NCBI GenBank assembly: GCA_037039685.1 | Contig: JAWNGF010000005.1 | Location: 62,001 to 126,000 of the forward strand | DNA: 64,000 nucleotides | Reading direction: 5' to 3' | Source: Ceratobasidium sp. AG-K | Lineage: Eukaryota; Basidiomycota; Agaricomycetes; Cantharellales; Ceratobasidiaceae | In this document: positions 26,401-38,400 of the stretch, in pieces | How positions within the stretch are numbered: position 1 is the first letter of the stretch | How the letters are laid out: every line of letters begins with the position of its first letter | The notes under the pieces: model-generated | What the model was told of the DNA's origin: nothing | The model's input: only the letters and a program-made list of their open reading frames with translations | Databases searched by the model: none | Made by a program: the position numbers and the translations under genes

Positions 26401-27470
26401 TGGCATACAGATCGACCTTGGCTGCCCCGGTTGCATATTCTCCTTGGGGACGGTAATCGTTGTGCGTTCTATCGATCCTAGTTAGTAGAATCCGAACCCC
26501 GATCAACTCAAGCTCACATTGGAACCTTGGTAATCCCATTACTCCTCATCGTTTCCATAATCCACTTCATGTGGTCGGTATGTCCATACGACCACGGGTT
26601 CTATCCAGATGTCATCAATATCCAGTCATTTGGTTAGACGCCAGTCTTACTGTCGGGTTATCTCCTCCATACTCATTCTCACTTTGCATGAGGATGACTG
26701 GTCCGTCCGGATACTGGTATGGCGCAAAAAACTTGGAAACCTGGATAATGTATAGTTTCCAAGCGGCGGTAAAATCTGTGCCATTGGAGCGAGACGCGTC
26801 GGCGAGGTTGGTGACCCAGCCAGGCATACCACCCGAAGTGGTCTCGGCATTGATATAACTGTCACGGAACATGAGAAAAAAGTATGAAACGCTGGATAAT
26901 ACGTACGGTCCGGGGCGAACGATAACTAGAATACCAACTTCCTGGGCCAAATCTAGGAATTTGGCAACGGAACGGTGCCCTTCAAAGTTGAGTGTGCCTC
27001 GTTTTCCCTCGGTAATACCCCAGTGAAGGTATATCGACACGGTGTTGAACCCCCCAGCCTGTCCATCCCGAATCAGAAGGTAGTTGATATTGATAATCAT
27101 GGACCCACCTTGATCTTCTCGAGGATATCGCGCCAAAGCGGGATCGAAGGCAGTCTCCATGGGTGAAATTCCCCACTACTCAAACGTTAACGCGGGCACC
27201 ACAAAGTCACCAACCAAGGACAAACCTGAACACCATCACACGTTTTCCATCGAGCAGAAGCGAGTACTGGTCAAATGTGACCGACGCAGACGAATTACCG
27301 GCATAGAACCCCGGCGATCCAGGCGATTGGACATACCTACTCGCGGTCAGTACAGTCAAACAACTCCATGACGCTCACTTTTTAGACTGGTCGACGGTAG
27401 TTTGCCCAAACGCTAGTCCTCCCAGCGCAAGAACGCCAAGTAGCGAGGAGACCTTCATTTTTCCCCACAT
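23406..27470 (-). CDS. Secreted GH35 beta-galactosidase 2
   Basis: Tandem paralogue of beta-galactosidase 1 with the same domain order and exon pattern. The start is MWGKMKVSSLLGVLALGGLA (27470; a second ATG at 27458 gives MKVSS, like gene 1), a signal peptide. Catalytic marks: acid/base Glu in QSENEYGGDNP and nucleophile Glu in EYQGGALDGW. C-terminal blocks include APRIWQPRVSGTSGNGKYD, DEYGYHQG and NQGGLYVERIGAIYPNFN; it ends VVLQSGKEVVRELAA. Long stretches of the lectin-like part are nearly identical to gene 1, while signal peptide and introns differ. Both genes lie on one strand, stop of 2 about 730 bp upstream of start of 1, so each probably has its own promoter. Confidence 0.9.
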
Positions 27471-28023
27471 GCGGGATAACCCCCAGCGCGAGGCCTTAAA
27501 TACACATGCTAGTTGCTTCTGACTGGGTCATATGAGACTCGGTGAACCAATCGACAGGCTTGCCGTAGGTGAACGGCTCATTCACCATTCGAGACTCTCA
27601 GCCCCGCATCTGAGATTCCTAGTTTTGAATCCGAGACAGGTTCTGGCTGGTACTGCATTTGTTCATCCTGGTTTTTGTAGATTCGGTGAAAGTCATGAAT
27701 GCGCAAGTTCGAGGATAGTGAGTGACTAGCTGGAAGCTCGCAAGGTATATGGATATGTTTGAGCGTAAACCAGTTGATTGTGCCAGACTCCTACGCTGGG
27801 CGATGACAGCCGCCTCCGGACCTCTGCCCAATTTAGACCACACAACCGCCCAGCGCTTCTAAAATAGCATCATGCCGAACCAACCATCCAACGATTGTGG
27901 AATATTTGAACGCTTCCAAGACCTTGGCCGAAGCCTCTCGAGTGTTCGTACTGGTATATCGGCAGCTTGTCGGTGCAAACGAATCCTATCGATTAAATGT
28001 GTGTAAATGTACAGATGCCACTT
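27471..28023. promoter_or_regulatory. Beta-galactosidase 2 upstream region
   Basis: TATTTAAG on the minus strand at about 27495-27502 is a TATA-like box some 25 bp before the first ATG. GAGACTCTCAGCCCCG at 27591-27606 matches the motif upstream of gene 1. On the minus strand this reads GCGGGG at its edge, which fits the SYGGRG CreA/Mig1 consensus here but not in gene 1. The rest is the 3' flank of the MFS gene. Confidence 0.45.
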
Positions 28024-30170
28024 CTACTCTAATGCGATACCCCTCCGAGTCCGACTTCTCCACGTTGCAATCCCGCTCAGAATGAGCGCCATCACACAGC
28101 TGACAAGAGCTACGTAGACGCTAGACCTCTGTTAGACTTGACCGGGTCTCACATTATAATTAGCTCACCTTTGGATGTAGCACCCTCTTCCCTCGAGACA
28201 CACCATTCCCTCGCCGCTCAGCATGGAAGGTTTAGAATTGCTATCAAAATTTCGTCCGAATGCATAGTTGTATATGTTTCCAAACAAGGCCTACCATACG
28301 AGTCAACACCTATCGCCCACATTTGAACCTTAACTTACCGCGGCGATACCCATCAAACCCACATTCTGGGAGAAATGTCCTACGCTCGACGTCAGCTTCG
28401 TTCAGTTATGAAGGCCGACCCACACTTACCAATTCCAAATCTCTCCAACACAAGTGCGGGGAACAACGCAAATGTCGACCCGTAGGCAACACCTAGCGTT
28501 GAGCTGACTGCCCATAGGTGTTCTATACACATGTCATTAAGCACGAGACAGAACAAACGAAGAACGGAGTGAAGTACCTGGTTTGGTAACGTTGAAAAGA
28601 ATCGAGCTTGCGGCGATTCCGATTATGGACGATAGGATCAAACATGAGGTGCGTGGGATCGTGTGGGTGTGCGAAAGATGGTCGGCGAGGAAGCCTGTGG
28701 TCGCGTCAGCACGTGCCAGTGTACTAAAGATAAAATGATTTACCGACGCCAAGACGTCCAACAAAACTGCACACGCTCAATAGTCCAACTTGACTCGCCT
28801 GGGCGGCCACAGCGGCAGTCTTGTCCCAGTCGTCATTTCCAGAAGAAAACAGTGCTTGTACAATCGAGCCGACGTTATTGATATCTGTGGATGGATTAGC
28901 ACACGGATTGGGCGCTGAAGAATGGACGTACACATTAGACCTGGTCCACCAACTGTCCGACGCGTGATTAGCAACCAGAATCGAGATGGAAATCAAGTGG
29001 ACATACGGCATCCAACAACCCCAAAGATGACCCAAAAATCAAGCGACTTGGCCAGTCCCAACCCATGTGCATCCTCTTCTTTTTGTCGATCCAGGGTCGA
29101 GCTGCGGGGAGTGCCGGCTCCACTGGCAACAGGCGTAGCAGCCTGACTTGCCCAGGGATTGCGCTCGCCATACAACACGCTGTCGTCTGTCGAGTATCGC
29201 AGCGGGGTGTCTTCGCCCCACACAGGTCTTTCTGGTCCATGATCCTCCTCCTCTTCCGCCGCCCCTTCGTCGTCCTCAGTCAACTGGACCTGCCCATCGA
29301 CTGGCCTCGAGCGCACCAGCAACCCACCCAGAAAAACCGCCCCACCCGTGCCCACACACAACACAACCAAAAACGCCCCAATCCGACCGGGGAACAACTC
29401 GCGCGCAATCGTCGAGAAGAAAAATGCCGATAGCCCAAATGCAGAGTTGATCCCTCCAGTGGTCGAGGCGTGCTGGTGTTGAAGTTAGCCTCGAGCCAGC
29501 CGAGCTTACAACAGACTCACGTATTTATCCTCGACGACTTTGACGCCGGCGTTCATGGCGCTGATAACACCCGCACTTCCAGCTACCCCAGTTGCAAAGC
29601 TGCACAATGCCAGGACAGACACAAGTGGACTGAGAATCCATCCCGTAGACGAGGGCTGAGGAGTCGCACGGGAGAAGAGGAATGCGATGCCCCCATAGCC
29701 CAGGAAGAGCAGGATTGACGCTGTAAACAACGGTCTGCGGTGGGTGAGCACAAGTCTGACGTAAGAACAGAGAGACATACAGTTTTGGACCCCGTCGGTC
29801 CACAACGTATCCTGATACAGGTGCAAAGCTGGGTGCATGTTCATACCAGTGGGTCACGCGATCGGATAGGAACTTACAAGTACACTCCAACTAGCGGCAC
29901 TATCAGTGTTATTCACAAGCAGAATACAAGTATCTCACTGTTTCCCGCTATTCCAATCACATTCAACTGCGTGTGGTTAAGATTCAACTTTTGCCCCAGT
30001 TGAGGCGCGTAAGCCGAATAAACCTATCCAACATCCGTCAGCCAACTCATATCTGAGCGACATAAGATACTCACATAGTTGGTCCCCGCTGCGAGAGCGA
30101 CCAACACACATCCCGCAAGAGTTTGAATCTGCACCCTCCGACTCGGAGCAGAAAGGCTCATCGTCGTCAT
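28024..30170 (-). CDS. Major facilitator superfamily transporter (nodulin-like/MCH1-like)
   Basis: This is a polytopic membrane transporter; the substrate cannot be told. It starts MTTMSLSAPSRRVQIQTLAG at 30170; first exons 30075-30170 and 29939-30023 are in frame, followed by further short-intron exons. Visible: TM1 (LAGCVLVALAAGTNYVYSAY), an MFS loop motif (SGYVVDRRGPK), helices in LFTASILLFLGYGGIAFLF and VSVLALCSFATGVAGSAGVI, then GINSAFGLSAFFFSTIAREL and a helix LVVLCVGTGGAVFLGGLLV. A long acidic central loop (LTEDDEGAAEEEEDHG) separates the two six-helix halves, as in fungal monocarboxylate/nodulin-like carriers. The last helix (VALVSCVMALILSG) is followed by a short basic tail and TAG at 28024. 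Confidence 0.82.
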
Positions 30171-31789
30171 CTGTTGCAGAAGCACAGTTGGGATTTCGCA
30201 CGTGACTTGACCCCATCAACGGATTTTGGCTTTGATGGGCCCCCATTTTAGCTCGTTTCAGCAAGTCTCATAGCAAGCTACTCTTTCCGCTATTTCTCGC
30301 CGGAACTCCTATTGGCTTCACGGCCTCTTCTCAGCTCCATTAGACAAGTTCAGCCACAACTGGATTTTGAGCTTCGTTTTCTTACTCTGTGAGCTCCTGG
30401 GTCTCAGTTGCCTCGATGCTGATCAGAACCCGCTCTGGTTGGAAAGCCAAGCCACTGGTGGGGCTAGACGAACTTCCAACATCCTCTTGATACTGCTCGA
30501 GTTACATGATTCTCTGGCCTGGGTTTGTCGCTAGGTCGATCGCCGGGCTGTTTCGAGGCTTGAGAGTACAATGCGCGAATGGTCAGTGTAGTTCTTAACG
30601 CAAGATTGTAGGACTTCACAGTGTCACGGTTAGTATCAATATATGAACACTTAGGCAACGAGTGATCGGTGGAGGTGTGCGTGACGAAGCAGCCCGAACC
30701 GACGGTGCGACTAGTCCGGCACTTATGCTTCCCTACAAGCGAATTCCCCTTCCGCATACTTACAATGCCTGGACGTAGACAATAGACGATAGATAGGCGA
30801 TAAAGTTCAGGCAAAGTATCCGGGACTCCTGTGGAATCATTTACTAGGCTCCACCTCGGCTTAAACAGAGATCTTAGGAGCCGACAACCCAAGAACAACG
30901 AACCCGAGGTTGGTGGGGCACTATTTCCGCTTCACAGGTGCCATTTTGCCCAACGTGAACGTCGGGAGTGTTTAATGGGGAAAGTATCTGAGTAATAACT
31001 CATATCAAAGAGAGTATTCTCAGTCACCCGGGCTGATCGCACTCTGGTATTTGCTTTGCCCGACTTTCCCCATATGTTATATCATGATTGTATATTATCC
31101 GGCGTTTGATTGTAACCAGTGCCCTTCCCCTCCAACTCCGTATCCCGTTCCATGTGAGTCGAGCTCCCCATTGTCAGTTTCATCTCTACCATACTTGTTC
31201 TTATACCTCTTCTAAGGCATTGGCAACCACATGGTATAGGCACTTGCTTGCTCATAATCTGGTTGACGTTGTCCAATATTATACGTGGGGTAAACTGCAT
31301 CATTTGGGGCGGTAATGTTGACAAAAAGTTTGTAACCTGGTGTGACATCAGTAGGTAGCTTAGTTGTCACGGTGGTCATGTGCTCACGTGCATAAAAACA
31401 GCTACAAATATTCTGACTGGGGCTGGTATTGGTCTTCCCACTTCAGTCATATGTATGAATCGCCACCTTGCACAGATGGTTTCTCCAACCCATAAAATAT
31501 TTGACTCAAGCATCAAGGGCTGGCACATGGTATTTGACCTCAAAATGTGCCTGGTCTTGCCCATGATTTTTACAGCCTTGCATAGGTTAGCGCCTTGGGA
31601 ATCTCAGTTATCACTGACTTGTCAAACTCAGACTATGGGGTTCAAAACTGTCACTTCACTATTTACAAGGATACCAGATGTACTTCTGTTTGTATCCTCA
31701 ATCCACCCACTTTGCAAGCCCTCATTGGCATTATGCTACAGTCCCCCTATCCATCCATAGCTAGCTTGTTTATTGTTAATCTCCCTCCA
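30171..31789. other. Gene-poor intergenic region
   Basis: No supported gene. An open frame at 30464-30898 (minus) has no recognisable domain and biased composition. Sequence character changes after about 31000 to AT-richer, repeat-like DNA. Confidence 0.4.
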
Positions 31790-32035
31790 CATCAGCAAAA
31801 ACCTGCTGGGATATGGAGTGATTTAGAGTGTTTTCAGAAAGAGACTATGCTTACAGTGGTTTGGAGCACTTTCAAGCCATTTCAATTGCACCAATTCAGA
31901 TTTCAGGGTTGTTGGAGTAGTTGAAATCTGAGCCCTGAATTTGGAGTGCTCCAAAGCGCTTCAACTCACTCAAAGCTTAGTCTGTTTCCCATATCACTTC
32001 AAAGCACTGCAAATCCTGGTGGGTTTTTGCTGATG
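31790..32035. repeat. Foldback / MITE-like element 1 (about 246 bp)
   Basis: Terminal inverted repeats start CATCAGCAAAAACC at 31790 and end GGTTTTTGCTGATG at 32035. Similarity continues inward with substitutions over at least 60 bp on each side (GGAGTGATTTAGAGTG against CAGTGCTTTGAAGTG). No coding potential is seen. This is the form of a non-autonomous foldback or MITE-like insertion. Confidence 0.65.
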
Positions 32036-32115
32036 CAGTCTTCCTGTCCTTTGCTGGGGTTGTGTACAAGGGTACAAGTGATGGTATTCAATCCAAGGAT
32101 TGATGTCTAATCATT

Positions 32116-32424
32116 CAGGACTACACACATCTACTGAGCACACCAATTTTGGTGTGCATATGCACATAGACTATTATATTATACATGCCAAATTTCAGCT
32201 GGGAGATCCTTCTTGGGTAGGATCTAAGGATCTATTACTTTCAGAATCATTTTCTTCAGGCCTATTTCATTGTATTTTGTAATAGAAGGCACTTTCCTGA
32301 AAATAACAGCTCCTTAAGTCCTGCCCAAGAAGGATCTCCCAGCTGAAATTTGGCATGCATAATATAATATTGTATGTACATATGTGTGCTAAATTGGTGT
32401 GCTCAGGAGACATGTGTAGTCCTG
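32116..32424. repeat. Foldback / MITE-like element 2 (about 309 bp)
   Basis: The ends are CAGGACTAC (32116) and GTAGTCCTG (to 32424). The arms align over about 130 bp each: GAGCACACCAATTT, ATGCCAAATTTCAGC and TGGGAGATCCTTCTTGGG appear in the left arm and as their reverse complements in the right. The unpaired centre is only about 45 bp. No coding potential. Confidence 0.75.
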
Positions 32425-32833
32425 TAGCTCTGCTGCAACTTTAGCCACAGCACAACACCTGTCCCTCAAGTGGCATGGGGCAACATGTGAATTTGTGAGC
32501 AGCTCAAATAAATTTCAATAATGTAACTCTGCCACTTCTACTGATGAGCCAACTGCCCAATGTCTATGCCTACTGAGGTATGAGGTGGCTTTCCATATTT
32601 TTCTCATTTTTAAAACCAGAGCCCCATAGTGCATGTCAAGATTATGACCCACCAGTGCAAACCCAAAAAAGAGATGCACAGCCACTCTGATTGGATCTTG
32701 GCCCTACAATGTTGGAAAATACTGGGAACATCCTGGAAATTTGTATACATAGACTATAACTGGTTATCTACGAGTTATACTAACACAGTTAAGCCACCTG
32801 AACCCTCTGTCACTTGTTGCTGTCCATATACAC

Positions 32834-33278
32834 TGTCACGACCTTTTCCTTCTCTCTTTGTTTTGTCCTGTTTGTCTTGTGCTTGGTCTCGTTCTTCTCG
32901 CCTTGGCGCATTTAGTCGCCTTTATGTAAGCCATGACCGCGGGACATGCCTGCCTGGCCTGTTCCCTTGCCTCCTTGTTGTCCATGGGCTTATCACGTTT
33001 CCTTTGTCTTGCCTTTGCTTCTCCCAGACTCTTGTCTTTTCTTGTTCTGGTTTCCTTTGTTGCTTGCTCTCTATTGTACATAGCCACAGTAGGTAGTATA
33101 TATACCATCGACACAAGTCTTGTCTCCACAAGACTTGTTCTCTTGTTATTTCCCCATCACTCCCCGCGTGACTCACTTAGGCCTTAGTGGCCGCCCATTT
33201 GACCTTTGCCGTCGTCCCAACCCCCATCCTCACTGCCTGTGGAGTCTCGGCCTCCAAGGTTTGGTTAGGGTTGTGACA
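32834..33278 (+). repeat. 5' LTR of element D
   Basis: TGTCACGACC ... TTGTGACA, 445 bp, with inverted TGTCAC/GTGACA termini. TATATATA lies at 33097-33104. An 11-bp perfect inverted repeat (ACAAGTCTTGT at 33111-33121, ACAAGACTTGT at 33128-33138) straddles the presumed transcription start. Confidence 0.95.
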
Positions 33279-33292
33279 CTAGAACAAGTCTT
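33097..33292 (+). promoter_or_regulatory. Element D promoter, self-priming pair and primer-binding site
   Basis: TATATATA starts at 33097. AAGACTTGTTCT (33130-33141) begins exactly 33 nt later, where transcription should start. AGAACAAGTCTT (33281-33292), 2 nt inside the LTR, is its perfect complement over 12 nt. No tRNA-like TGG primer site follows the LTR. This is the layout of Tf1-type self-priming, in which the 5' end of the RNA folds onto the primer-binding site. Confidence 0.75.
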
Positions 33293-33692
33293 GTTGCCTT
33301 TGTCGCGGATACAGCCTTTGTTGCTGTCGGAACCAGGTTTATCATCACCGGGTTATCTCTGAGCACTGCACACCCTTCACCATTGATAGCTAATACCCCT
33401 ATCTCTCCCCTGCATCATTTACACGTCGAGGCATATTGCAGCTCGCATCTATTAGCATGTTGACGACGTCCCCTATCCTCTGATATCACTGAGCCGTTGC
33501 CACCTAATCAGGAAGCGCCGCTCATATATCCTATTGGAACAAGGACCTCTGACACTTTTGCCTTGAACCTACTGTCGACTAGGTTCCCCCTTCTATCCAT
33601 CTCTACCCAGGGGACCTTTTTTCATTTTCTTCAATCAACACTACTAGCCAATTTTGGTTGCAGTGCACCAGGAAGCGCATTTATTATAGCTC

Positions 33693-35408
33693 ATGTCGGT
33701 TTACCCACAGGGGGAATCGGTTTCAGGACGCATCAGTAGAACTTTTGGCCTAGGACGCTCAACATCCCAGATTCCAAGTGCAACCGGCGTCATGTCAGGC
33801 AAGACAGGGACCTCTCGATTGGATCCTACAGTTCAGGGAACCGAGCCGTATCAAGTATCATTTGGTGTAGGGGCCCCAGCGGCTACATCGTTGCCACCCA
33901 ACGCAAACCGCAATAATGCCTCCATGTGAACTGGGGATCTCCAAGCCCCAGAGCCAGAAGCAAGTGGATGAGTGGAAACCAGACCATCAGATCAATATAT
34001 TGAAAGCCATCTAGAAAGTGGTCAATGGTACAACACTTGCGGGACCACCAATGAGGATATTGCTGCCTTCCTACTTAGAATTGCACAACAAGTCAAAATC
34101 ACCAGTAGACGTGTCGATAATATCCACCAATGGATACTCTACAATTCAGGGGATGGCGACCTAAATCTTCAAAACATTCAAGTGACTCAAGCCAACGTTC
34201 AAACCAATCAAGCGCTCCTCAATACTATGCAAAACGATATGGACATTCTGATTTGCCAGGCTGGGGGACGCACTTATCAGCCTGGTAACCAAGGAAGAGG
34301 GGGGAATCTCAGCACATCGCAACCTCAGGGCGGGGCCCCTCTTAATCAACAAGCACTTGGAAGGTCTATTGGACAATTTATACTCGGTCCAGCCCCCGCG
34401 GCTCCACCTGCCACTAGCACTACTCCTGCTGCCCCCAGGACTTCCAAGAAGAGTTTGGCCAGCAAACCCCCTGAGTACAATGGCAAACGCGGTCAGAAGG
34501 CCAGGGACTTTACCTTTGCCTGCAACCTCTACATCAGTACCTCAGACCTGCGTTAAGATACGATGGATCAGCAGATCCTCTTCATCATTTCATACCTGAG
34601 GGGGGAAGCCAGGGAATGGATTTGTCCTTTCCTTGAGCAGGAAATGGCTGGTGTTCCTCAACCAATCCTTAACGACATGACCCTCTTTGAAGAAGCCTTC
34701 GAAGAGGCCTTTGGCAAGGTAGAACAAGCGGAAGTTTACCGGCAGAAATATCGAAATCTGAAACAAACCAAGTCGGTGGTCGACTATATTTCAAATTTCC
34801 GAACTTATTCCAGTGCTCTGGGCTACAATGAGACTACCCTCAAAGACGACTTCTATTCTGGCCTCAAGGACAAAATCCAAGATGTCATGTCAATTCAAAA
34901 CATTGATTGCCACGTTGTTACCCTCACACAGTTGATGAATCATGCGGCTAGGATTGACGCAAACCTTATTGCACAAAATTTGGAGAAAAAGGCCAAGGGC
35001 CCAGAGAAGGCGACACCAAGTGGAACCTTCAAAAAGGTGACCACAAGCACAACAGCACAGAAGATGGAATTCAAGGAAGGGGACAAGATTTACACCATGG
35101 GACCAAAAGGCGCAACCAGGGGACAAATTACAAAGATTGGCAAGAACAAGAAAGGGTTCAAGATTCCTACTATCAAATGGGAAGACGGATCTGAAAGCAA
35201 ACTTCCATTCCCCTACCTACGCCTAAACACTCGCACAGTGGCAGGAGTTGAGGTGGCAGCGTCCAGCAGTTTGGAACTCACCTGTTACTGCTGTCAAAAG
35301 AAGGGTCATATTGCCAAAAATTGCGTCGTCAAAATAGCCGCTTTAGAGGAAGTTTCTGATGAGGAATTGGGAAAAGGCAGTGTCTGGAGGGAGCATCAGG
35401 CGCCCTGA
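33693..35408 (+). pseudogene. Gag of element D (three stops)
   Basis: One frame from MSVYPQGESV to 35408, with stops at 33927 (TGA), 33969 (TGA) and 34554 (TAA). Order: a low-complexity head; a helical region (IAQQVKITSRRVDNIHQWI..NVQTNQALLNTMQNDM) likely to form a coiled coil; a capsid region (EYNGKRGQKARDF, YLRGEAREWI, VVDYISNFRTYSSAL); a basic insert that reads like a small beta-barrel (GDKIYTMGPKGATRGQ, then TIKWEDGS); and a CCHC zinc knuckle (CYCCQKKGHIAKNC). Pol follows in the -1 frame. Confidence 0.85.
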
Positions 35409-35431
35409 AGACAGAATTAGATTGCGTTGCT

Positions 35432-38400
35432 ATGGAGAATCGAAATCAGTCTGTAAACAAAATATATTTATGTTCCACCAAATACGCAGACCAACTCCGT
35501 GTGCCAATAACAATCAAAAGCCTGAAAAACCTTATCACAGTTGCTATGATTGACTCCTCTGCCTCCGGAAACTTCGTTAATTCCGAATATATCAATAAAC
35601 ATAAAATCCCTACAAAAAAGAAGAAAGTGGCGTGGCGGGTACAGGTCATTGATGGACGGCCAATAGCAAATGGACTTATTGAGCGGGAGGCTACCTTCCA
35701 AATTATTATGAACAATCATGTGGAGGAAATCACTTGCAACGTAGTGCCTTTGGGACGACACACAGTAGTCTTAGGCATACCATGGTTGAAAAAGCATAAT
35801 CCACAAATCGATTGGACAGGAGGAACACTAGAATTCAATTCACACTTCTGTGCGTCCGAATGTCTTTACAAAGAGTGCAGCACATTAGAAGGAGGGGTAG
35901 TGGGAAAACTTCCCAACGAGTATCTGGAGTTTCAGGACGTTTTTGTCGCAAAAGAACTTGATAAACTTCCACCACATCGACCCTATGACCTCAAAATTGA
36001 CCTGGAACCTGGCGCTAAACCCAAGATTGGGGTGGTCTATTTGTTAACCAAAGAAGAAGACCAAATCCTGAAAGCATGGATTGATGAAAACTTGGAAAAA
36101 GGATTCATTGTTCCATCCACCTCTGAATGGGTGTCACCAGTCATGTTTGTCCGTTGCCATGATATTGACGGCGTTCCCCAACCACCAAGACTGTGCATGG
36201 ACTACAGGTACTTAAACAGGTGGACAAAGAAAAACCATTACCCACTCCCAAGGACTGATGATCTCATCAAACAAGTTAAAGGAGCCAAGATCTTCACCAA
36301 ATTGGATTTAAAATCTGGTTACAACCTGGTCAGGGTTGCTGAAGAAGACGTATACAAAACGGCGTTTAGAACAAAATGCGGCCTTTATGAAACCAAGGTC
36401 ATGCCGTTTGGTCTGACCAATGCACCGGCAACCTTCCAGAACATGATGGACGCAGAATTCAGGGACATCAAAGGAGTCTATGTGGAAATTTACATTGACA
36501 ACATCTTGATCTTCTCCAAAAACCCAGAAGAATACCCCGCTCATGTCAAAGAGGTACTGCGTAGACTACAACGGATGGGCCTCTATTGCTCCCTCAAGAA
36601 ATGTTTGTTCCATGTGCCAAAAGTGGACTATTTAGGCTTGGTAATTTCGGGAGAAGCAGTTGAGATGCAAGAAGAAAAAGTGTCGGCAATCAAAAAATGG
36701 CCAGTTCCAAGGAATGTTACCAATGTTCAAACCTTTCTGGAATTTGCAAACTTCTACAGGCAGTTCATCAAGGGTTATACGCACATTGCCAGACCCCTCT
36801 ATGACCTCACGATGAAAGGGAAACCTTGGGAATGGAATGCAGAGACACAGGCTAGCTTTGAAAGAATGATCCAGGAATTTCTACAAGCACCCATCCAGTT
36901 ACAACTGGATCAAGAAAAAGGGTTCATCATTGAATGTGACACATCAGACAAAGCCACAGGAGCGGTCCTTAGTCAATATGGAACAGATAACAAACTGCAT
37001 CCTGTCGCTTTCATGTCCAAGAGCCTATCACCAGCAGAGTGAAACTACGATATTTTTGATAAGGAACTCCTGGCAATTATCAAAGCTTTCAAGGAATGGC
37101 GTCATCTATTGGAAGGAACAGAAATTCCGGTTCTACTCATCACCGATCATAAGAATCTAGAGTATTTCATGACCTCCAAAGTCCTCACCAAGCGTCAAAA
37201 CAGATGGGCAGTCTTCCTATCAGAATTCAATTTCCAGATCAAATATCAGGCTGGCGGACTCAATGGAAAAGCCGACGCACTCAGTCGGTGGAGCGACCAC
37301 GATCTAGAAGGGGGGGTAGTCCCTCAAAAACCCCTACTTGCTCCTCACATCTTCATCAATTCGGCGGAAGAAACATCTACTGGCATAGCATCAATGGCGG
37401 AAATTCACACTTCCTTTCAAAATTAACTGCCAAGTGACAAATACACCCAGTCCATTTGGGCGTTCCTCAGCAATCAACCCAAGAAAGCACCTGCCACAGT
37501 CCGGAAGGAATTCGAGGATTGGAAGATCCGAAATAACTTGCTATACAGGAAAGGTTGGGTCTATGTTCCTAACAACAACGAGCTCAAGCAACAAATCTTG
37601 GAACTCCATCATGACAACAAGGCAGCTGGTCACATGGGGCAAGCAAAGACTTTGGAATTGATCAAGCGGGAATACTGGTGGCCATCAATGAAGGCGTTTA
37701 TCAACAAATACGTGTCATCCTGCGACTTGTGCCAACGAAGCAAACCAATCAACCAGCGCCCCCTAGGAGAATTGCAACCACTAGAACTCCCCTCTAAACC
37801 CTGGCAACACATTTCAGTTGATATGATTGTCAAACTACCCCTATCAAGAGGCCTAGACTCTATTCTGGTTATTGTCAACACACTCACAAAAATGGCACAC
37901 TTCATTCCCTGTACTGAGAAGATCACATCCCCCAAGTTAGCAGAATTGTTCATGGAACACTGTTGGAAGCTGCATGGTACCCCAGAAACAGTTGTGTCAG
38001 ATTGAGGCCCCACCTTTGCATCAAAGTTCATGAGAGAACTCTATCAGGCCCTGAAGATTAGACCCAGACTCTCTACCGCTTATCACCCTGAGACGGATGG
38101 CCAGACAGAACAAATCAACCAAATGGTAGAGGCCTTTCTGCGGACCTACGTATCCTTTAGACAGCATGATTGGGCTTCTTTGCTTCCCTTTGCCAAATTT
38201 GCATATAACAATTCCTTCCACTCTAGCATTGTCATGACCCCTTTCTTCGCCAACTTGGCTTGTCACCCATCCATTGATGGCACACCATTAGAAGACGGTT
38301 CAGTTCCAGAAGCCTCGGCCCACGCCCAGCGCATCCACGACAACCTGGAAGAAGCCAAAGCAAGCCTGACCCTGAGTAAAGAACGGGACAAGGAATATGC

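Noticed and set aside
30464..30898. 144-residue open frame on the minus strand
   Set aside because: No domain, no conserved context, biased composition; probably chance.
33279..33300. tRNA-type primer-binding site after the LTRs
   Set aside because: No TGG-starting sequence at the LTR edge in any element; the LTR-complementary 12-mers explain the site better.
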